Assembly (NCBI GenBank): GCA_021442155.1
Contig: JAKCPB010000333.1
Location: 124,001-188,000 of the forward strand
DNA length: 64,000 nucleotides
Direction: 5' to 3'
From: Cymbidium sinense
Lineage: Eukaryota; Streptophyta; Magnoliopsida; Asparagales; Orchidaceae
The notes beneath the pieces were generated by a model that saw only the letters and a list, made by a program, of their open reading frames with translations, was not told the DNA's origin and ran no database searches. Both the position numbers and the translations under genes were made by a program. Of the stretch, positions 59,787 through 64,000 are shown one piece after another. Within the stretch, counting starts at the first letter, position 1. Each line of letters starts with the position of its first letter.

Positions 59787-61858
59787 AGGGTTTAGGTTTA
59801 GGTTTGGGTTTACTATGTTTTAGGGTTTAGTTTATAGTTTAATTTATTTATTTAGGGTTTGGGATTTAGGGTTTATGGTTATAGTTAGGGTTTAGGGTTT
59901 AGGGTTTAGGGTATAGGATTTAGGTTTTAGAGTTTAGGGTTTAGGGTTTTAAGGTTTAGGGTTTAGGGTTTACGGTTAGGGTTTAAGCTTTATGGTTTAG
60001 GGTTTAAGGTCTAGGGTTTAAGTTTTTTTAGGGTTCAGGGTATGTGGTTGTAGGTTTCAAGTTTAGGGTTTAGGGTTTAGGGTTTTTTTAATTAAGTAAA
60101 CTAGTAAATTTAGGTTATTTTAATTTAATTTATTTAGGTTTATTTATTTTAGTTTAGGTTTTTTATTTTTGTTTATTTTTTTATTTATGTTTAGGTTTAG
60201 GTTTAATTTCTAGTTGAGTTTTATTTTTATTTTATTTTTTAGGTTTAGGTTTTTAGGGTTTAGGGCATAGGGTTTAGGGTTTATAGTTTAGGGTTTAGGG
60301 TTTAGGATTTTAGGGTTTAAGTTTTTAGGATTTAGGGTTAGGGTTTAGGGTTTAGGGTTTAGTGTTTAGTGCTGGGCTTTAGGGTTTAAGGTTTTTAGGG
60401 TTTAGTATTTAGGGTTTAGGGTTTAGCATTTAATGTTTTGGGTTTGCGGTTTAAGCTTTTAGGGATTAGGGTTTAGGTTTATTTTATTTTTATTTTTATT
60501 TTATGTTTAGTTTTTATTTTATTTTTTATTTTATGTTTAGTTTTTATTTTATTTAGATTTTTTATTCTTAGGTTTATTTTACTTTTTAATTTAGGTTTTA
60601 TTTATTTTAGTTTAGTTTATTTTAGTTTAGGTATAGGTTTATTTTAGGTTTAAGTGTTTAATTTTAGTTAAGGGTTTAGGTTTTATTTTTCTTTATTCTA
60701 GGTTTACTTTTAGGTTGATTTTTATTTAGTTTTATTGTATTTTATATTAGGATTATTTTATTTTATTTTATGTTTAGTTTTTTTATTTGTAGGTTTATTT
60801 TATTTTTTAGTTAAGTTCAAGTTTTTATTTATTTTATTTTAGTTTAGTTTTTATTTTTATTTTGTTTTATTTTTAGGTTTAGGTATTTATTTTATTTAGG
60901 TTTTTATTTTTTATTAATTTTATTTTTAGGGTTATAGGTTTAGGGTTGTAGGTTTAGGGTTTAGGGTTGAGGATTTAGGGTTTATGGTTTTTTTAATTAT
61001 GTAAACCGATAGGTTTAAGTTTATTTAGTAAATTTAATTTATTTCTTATTTATTTTAGTTTACTATATTTTTTTATTTTTATTTAGGTTTATTTTTATTT
61101 TTATTTAGTTTAGTTTATTTATTTTAGGTTTATTTATTTTACTTTTGGTTTTCTATTTTAGTTTATATTTTTAAGTTTAGGTTTAAGTTTAGGTTTATGT
61201 TTTAGTTGAGTTTTATTTTATTTTATTTTTTCAATTTTGGTTTTATATTTTGTTTTTAGGCTTGGGTTTACATTTTTATTTTATCTTTTTAGGTTTAGGT
61301 TTTAGGTTTTTATTTTAGGTTTATTTTTAGGTTATATTTTTTTAGTTTAGGTATAGGTTTATTTTTAGTTAATTTTATTTTATTTAGTTTATTTTAGGAT
61401 TTGGTTCACATTTTATTTATTTTAGTTTAGTTTATTTCAATTTAGGTTTAGGTATATTTTATTTTGTTTATTATATTTTTATTTTAGGTTTAGGATTTTT
61501 TTTTTAGTTTAGGGTATAAGTTTTATTTTTTGTTTATTTTTCGGTTTTAATTTAGTTTTTATTTTATTTTATTTTAGGTTTATTTCATTTTTATTTTATG
61601 TTTAGTTCTTGTTTTATTTAGGTTTTTTATTCGTACGTTTATTTTATTTTTTTAGTTTAGTTTAGGTTTTTATTTATTTTATTTTATTTTATTTTTATTA
61701 TTTTATTTTATTTTATTTTTAGGTTTACGTTAAGGTTTTAATTTATGTTTTTATTTTTTTATTTTTTTATTTTATTTAAATTTAGGTTTTTTTTATTTAA
61801 TTTATTTTTAGGTTTTATTTAGTTTAGATTTAAGATTTTAGGTTTTTAGGGTTTAGGG
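59787..61858 (+). repeat. Telomere-derived satellite array, block 14
   Basis: TTTAGGG-rich parts lie at 59787-60085, 60250-60480 and 60930-60990. Boundary motifs are at about 60088 and 60993 (spacing about 905 bp). A T/A-rich block leads to a short TTTAGGG end at 61840-61858, into which the following retroposon is inserted. Confidence 0.88.
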
Positions 61859-61888
61859 TTTTTTTTTGGGAACCACATATAGGGGAAT

Positions 61889-61894
61889 TTTATT
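61889..61894 (-). terminator. Polyadenylation signal AATAAA
   Basis: TTTATT on + reads AATAAA on the minus strand, about 21 bases upstream of the nine-base A-run at 61859-61867. This spacing is usual for plant and retroposon 3' ends. Confidence 0.6.
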
Positions 61895-62849
61895 GCCACA
61901 AAAAAAGTGTTACAAGGTCTTAAGAGGGATAAACTCAAGAACTATTACTCAAAGAGATACAAACAGCCTAGAGAGTAAATCCCCTGTCAGTACAATCAAA
62001 ACAAAGCAAAAAAGGATAGGGAAGCAACAGATATAAATTGATAAAAAATAAAAGCCATTGGACCATCTTCATCAAAAGTTCTTGAGGATGAGAAGCTATG
62101 CCTCCACTTAGAAACCAACAAGAAAACAACACAAAATCTAGAACATCTAGAATTTTAGCACAATTAAAGTGATACAAATCAAATTAAAGTAAAAGCATAA
62201 AATGAGGGAATTATAGATGAGTGTGTGAGAGCAGCTCGGGCTGATCACACAAAATTGGGCACATGAGCATCAAACTTCTAATGAAGGGTTACATCACAAG
62301 TGCTACTACAAAGATGAGTGAAATCATCCCAAACCTTCATAGCCTACAAACAGATGGGGCCATTGGAGGAAATCATATGATCTTTAGTACGCATACCAAA
62401 AAGCCACATACATACTATAAAAGAAGGCAACATAGATCTGACTGGTAAAGGGATGACACCAATCCCTTATAAGTATCACCAACTAATGCCAACATGGTAT
62501 GAGAATGCACAGCCAACAACATCCCTACCTAGATGAAACATCTTGGCCACATCCACCTTGTTAATAGCATGACCACAATAATAAATATGCATGTCTAGTA
62601 GAGGCAAGAGTAAACACAACTAGCAGATAAATCCATACAACAATGCCAGAGATATTGAGGTGAAATATACGGCAATCATTAGAATAAAAGGCTAGGAAGG
62701 AAACCAAAAAAAATATTCAGCCTGTTGGACATAGTAATCCAAAAAACCATTCAGCATATAAGCAAAAGCATCCCAACCTAGATGAGACCTCTTGTCCAGG
62801 AAAACAACCCGTAAAGAGGAAAGCCATTCAGATCACAATACATAATGTT

Positions 62850-64000
62850 ACAAATCACCTTGATAATAGATGATCATCAATACACATAATAAGTCCAAAA
62901 GATCCAAGAGAGAAATGAAACAACAGATAGACCCATACCACAAAGGCATAGATAATATGGCTAACCACATAACAAACAATAAAACAAAAAACTAGTCACA
63001 AAGCCAACCGCAATAGCTATCTCACGAACATAAAAAATGAAAGACCATGCAGTAATAAAAATAACAAACCAAATACTGAACCCAACCTAGGGTAATGTAA
63101 GCAGTACCGTTATTGCAATGAACCAAAATGAGAACAAAAAAAATAATAACAATAAAATCCTTCAAATCAAGGGAAAATAGACTAGAAGCTAACCAAACAA
63201 CATAAGAAAAGATAGCAGGAAAGGGAGTCAAGAAACAATCCCAATCATGCAAGGAAACAATAGTGATGGCAAGCAAATTAAACATTCTATCTCTACAGGT
63301 TGGGAAAAGGGTTAGCACAAACCAGCAGGTTAGTAAATCAAAAAGCACAAACCCAAAAAGCAAATTAAAAAGAACCCAACATGTAGCAGAATAACAAACA
63401 GCTAGCCAACAGCTGGGAGAACAGAGGCAAGAGCCTCTATTATAGGATAACTAGAAAATGATACGTGGAAATGCATCAAACTAATTGTTCCAAAAACAAT
63501 ATTCACAGTGGACATAATAATCCAAAACCATTCAAGATATAAGCAAAACCTACCAAAAAACAGATGTTAACAATCACCTTGATAATAGCATGATCATAAT
63601 AGTAATTGCACAAGTCTAAAAGATCCAAGAGAGAAATTAAAAAGTAAATAGACCCATACCTCAAAGGCACAGATAATATGGCTAACCACATAGCAAACAA
63701 CCGAACATAAGACCAATCAGAAAACCAACCATAATAGTCACCAAGATAAAAACTTGAAAGACCACCAATAAATAAAAACAATAACAAATACGAACCCGAG
63801 AGGGTAATATAAAAGATAATTACTGCATTGAAATAAAAGGAGAATCGAAGAAAATAGTAGCATTAAATCCTTCAAATCAAGGAGAAATAGACCAGTGGCT
63901 AAGCAAATAGTATTAGTAAAGATAGCAGGAAAGGGAGGCAAAAAATAGTCCCAATCATGCAATGAAATAAACTGAAAACAGTCCCAATCGTGTAGTGAGA
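62850..64000. repeat. ~715-bp tandem repeat in retroposon region
   Basis: AATCACCTTGATAATAG occurs at 62853 and 63572 (719 bp apart), and AATCCTTCAAATCAAGG at 63156 and 63866 (710 bp apart). CATAGATAATATGGCTAACC and GATAGCAGGAAAGGGAG stretches repeat in the same order. One complete unit and most of a second are in the window. A more diverged earlier unit is suggested at 62520-62640 (CCTTGTTAATAGCATGACC). Confidence 0.85.

Larger units (their letters stand above)
61859..64000 (-). mobile_element. Poly(A)-ended retroposon-like region, minus strand, cut by window end
   Basis: The region begins with nine T on + directly after the TTTAGGG array. On the minus strand this is a 3' end with AATAAA (61889-61894) about 21 bases before an A-run, as expected for a retroposed transcript. 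Base composition changes completely here (C present, A-rich on +). The minus strand has short hydrophobic frames (61968-62177, 63022-63363, 63503-63787, 63738-63962) rich in Phe, Leu, Trp and Tyr. Two of them are related to each other because they lie in a tandem repeat. I recognise no protein family. A LINE 3' UTR or a non-autonomous retroposon is the likeliest identity. Confidence 0.55.

Noticed and set aside
1..64000. CRISPR array, rRNA or tRNA genes, riboswitches
   Set aside because: The regular repeats are plant satellite and telomere-like words without unique spacers. No cloverleaf or rRNA-like sequence was recognised.

Overview
The window is repetitive nuclear DNA from a flowering plant. 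Evidence for this is the Arabidopsis-type telomere motif TTTAGGG, plant-type Ty3/gypsy (Tat-like) and LINE relics, and repeated fragments of a plant glycine-rich RNA-binding protein (GRP7/RBG-type) gene. I see no intact protein-coding gene and no tRNA or rRNA. The species cannot be named from the sequence.

Layout. About two thirds of the window is a degenerate telomere-derived satellite, always with the G-rich strand on +. It is built from subunits of roughly 0.7-1.4 kb. Each subunit has a near C-free T/A-rich block (TTTATTTTAGGTTTAGG variants), then a TTTAGGG-rich block, then a T-run and a recurring boundary motif close to AAATTAAGTAAACTAGTAGG. At ten places (2797, 5485, 25854, 30639, 33838, 39231, 41499, 50713, 52993, 59350) the same GRP fragment sits in the array, always on the minus strand. 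It consists of the last codons of the RRM, the glycine-rich tail and the 3' UTR. Eight copies share the same 5' breakpoint against TTAGGGTTTAGG, and most have a T-run (A-run on the sense strand) at the UTR end. This implies one capture event followed by amplification inside the satellite.

Interruptions. From 5556 to about 23490 the array is broken by LTR-retrotransposon material. This comprises a decayed Tat-like gypsy pol (9366-13830, + strand), flanked by two homologous non-coding arms in opposite orientation (5556-9365 and about 13930-18960), and then a retroelement-like region with degenerate ~400-bp repeats (20300-23490). An AT-rich segment at 23490-25610 is duplicated at 48531-50570, and both copies lead into a GRP fragment. 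A LINE reverse transcriptase fragment lies at 58245-59110. A poly(A)-ended retroposon-like region on the minus strand starts at 61859 and runs off the window end. A C-free block that is not telomere-like lies at 44995-45965.

How the parts relate. Nothing here looks like a working operon or pathway. The biological interest is the satellite itself: an interstitial (subtelomeric or pericentromeric) telomere-derived array that captured the 3' end of an RNA-binding-protein gene and amplified it as part of a higher-order repeat, with later retrotransposon insertions cutting into it.
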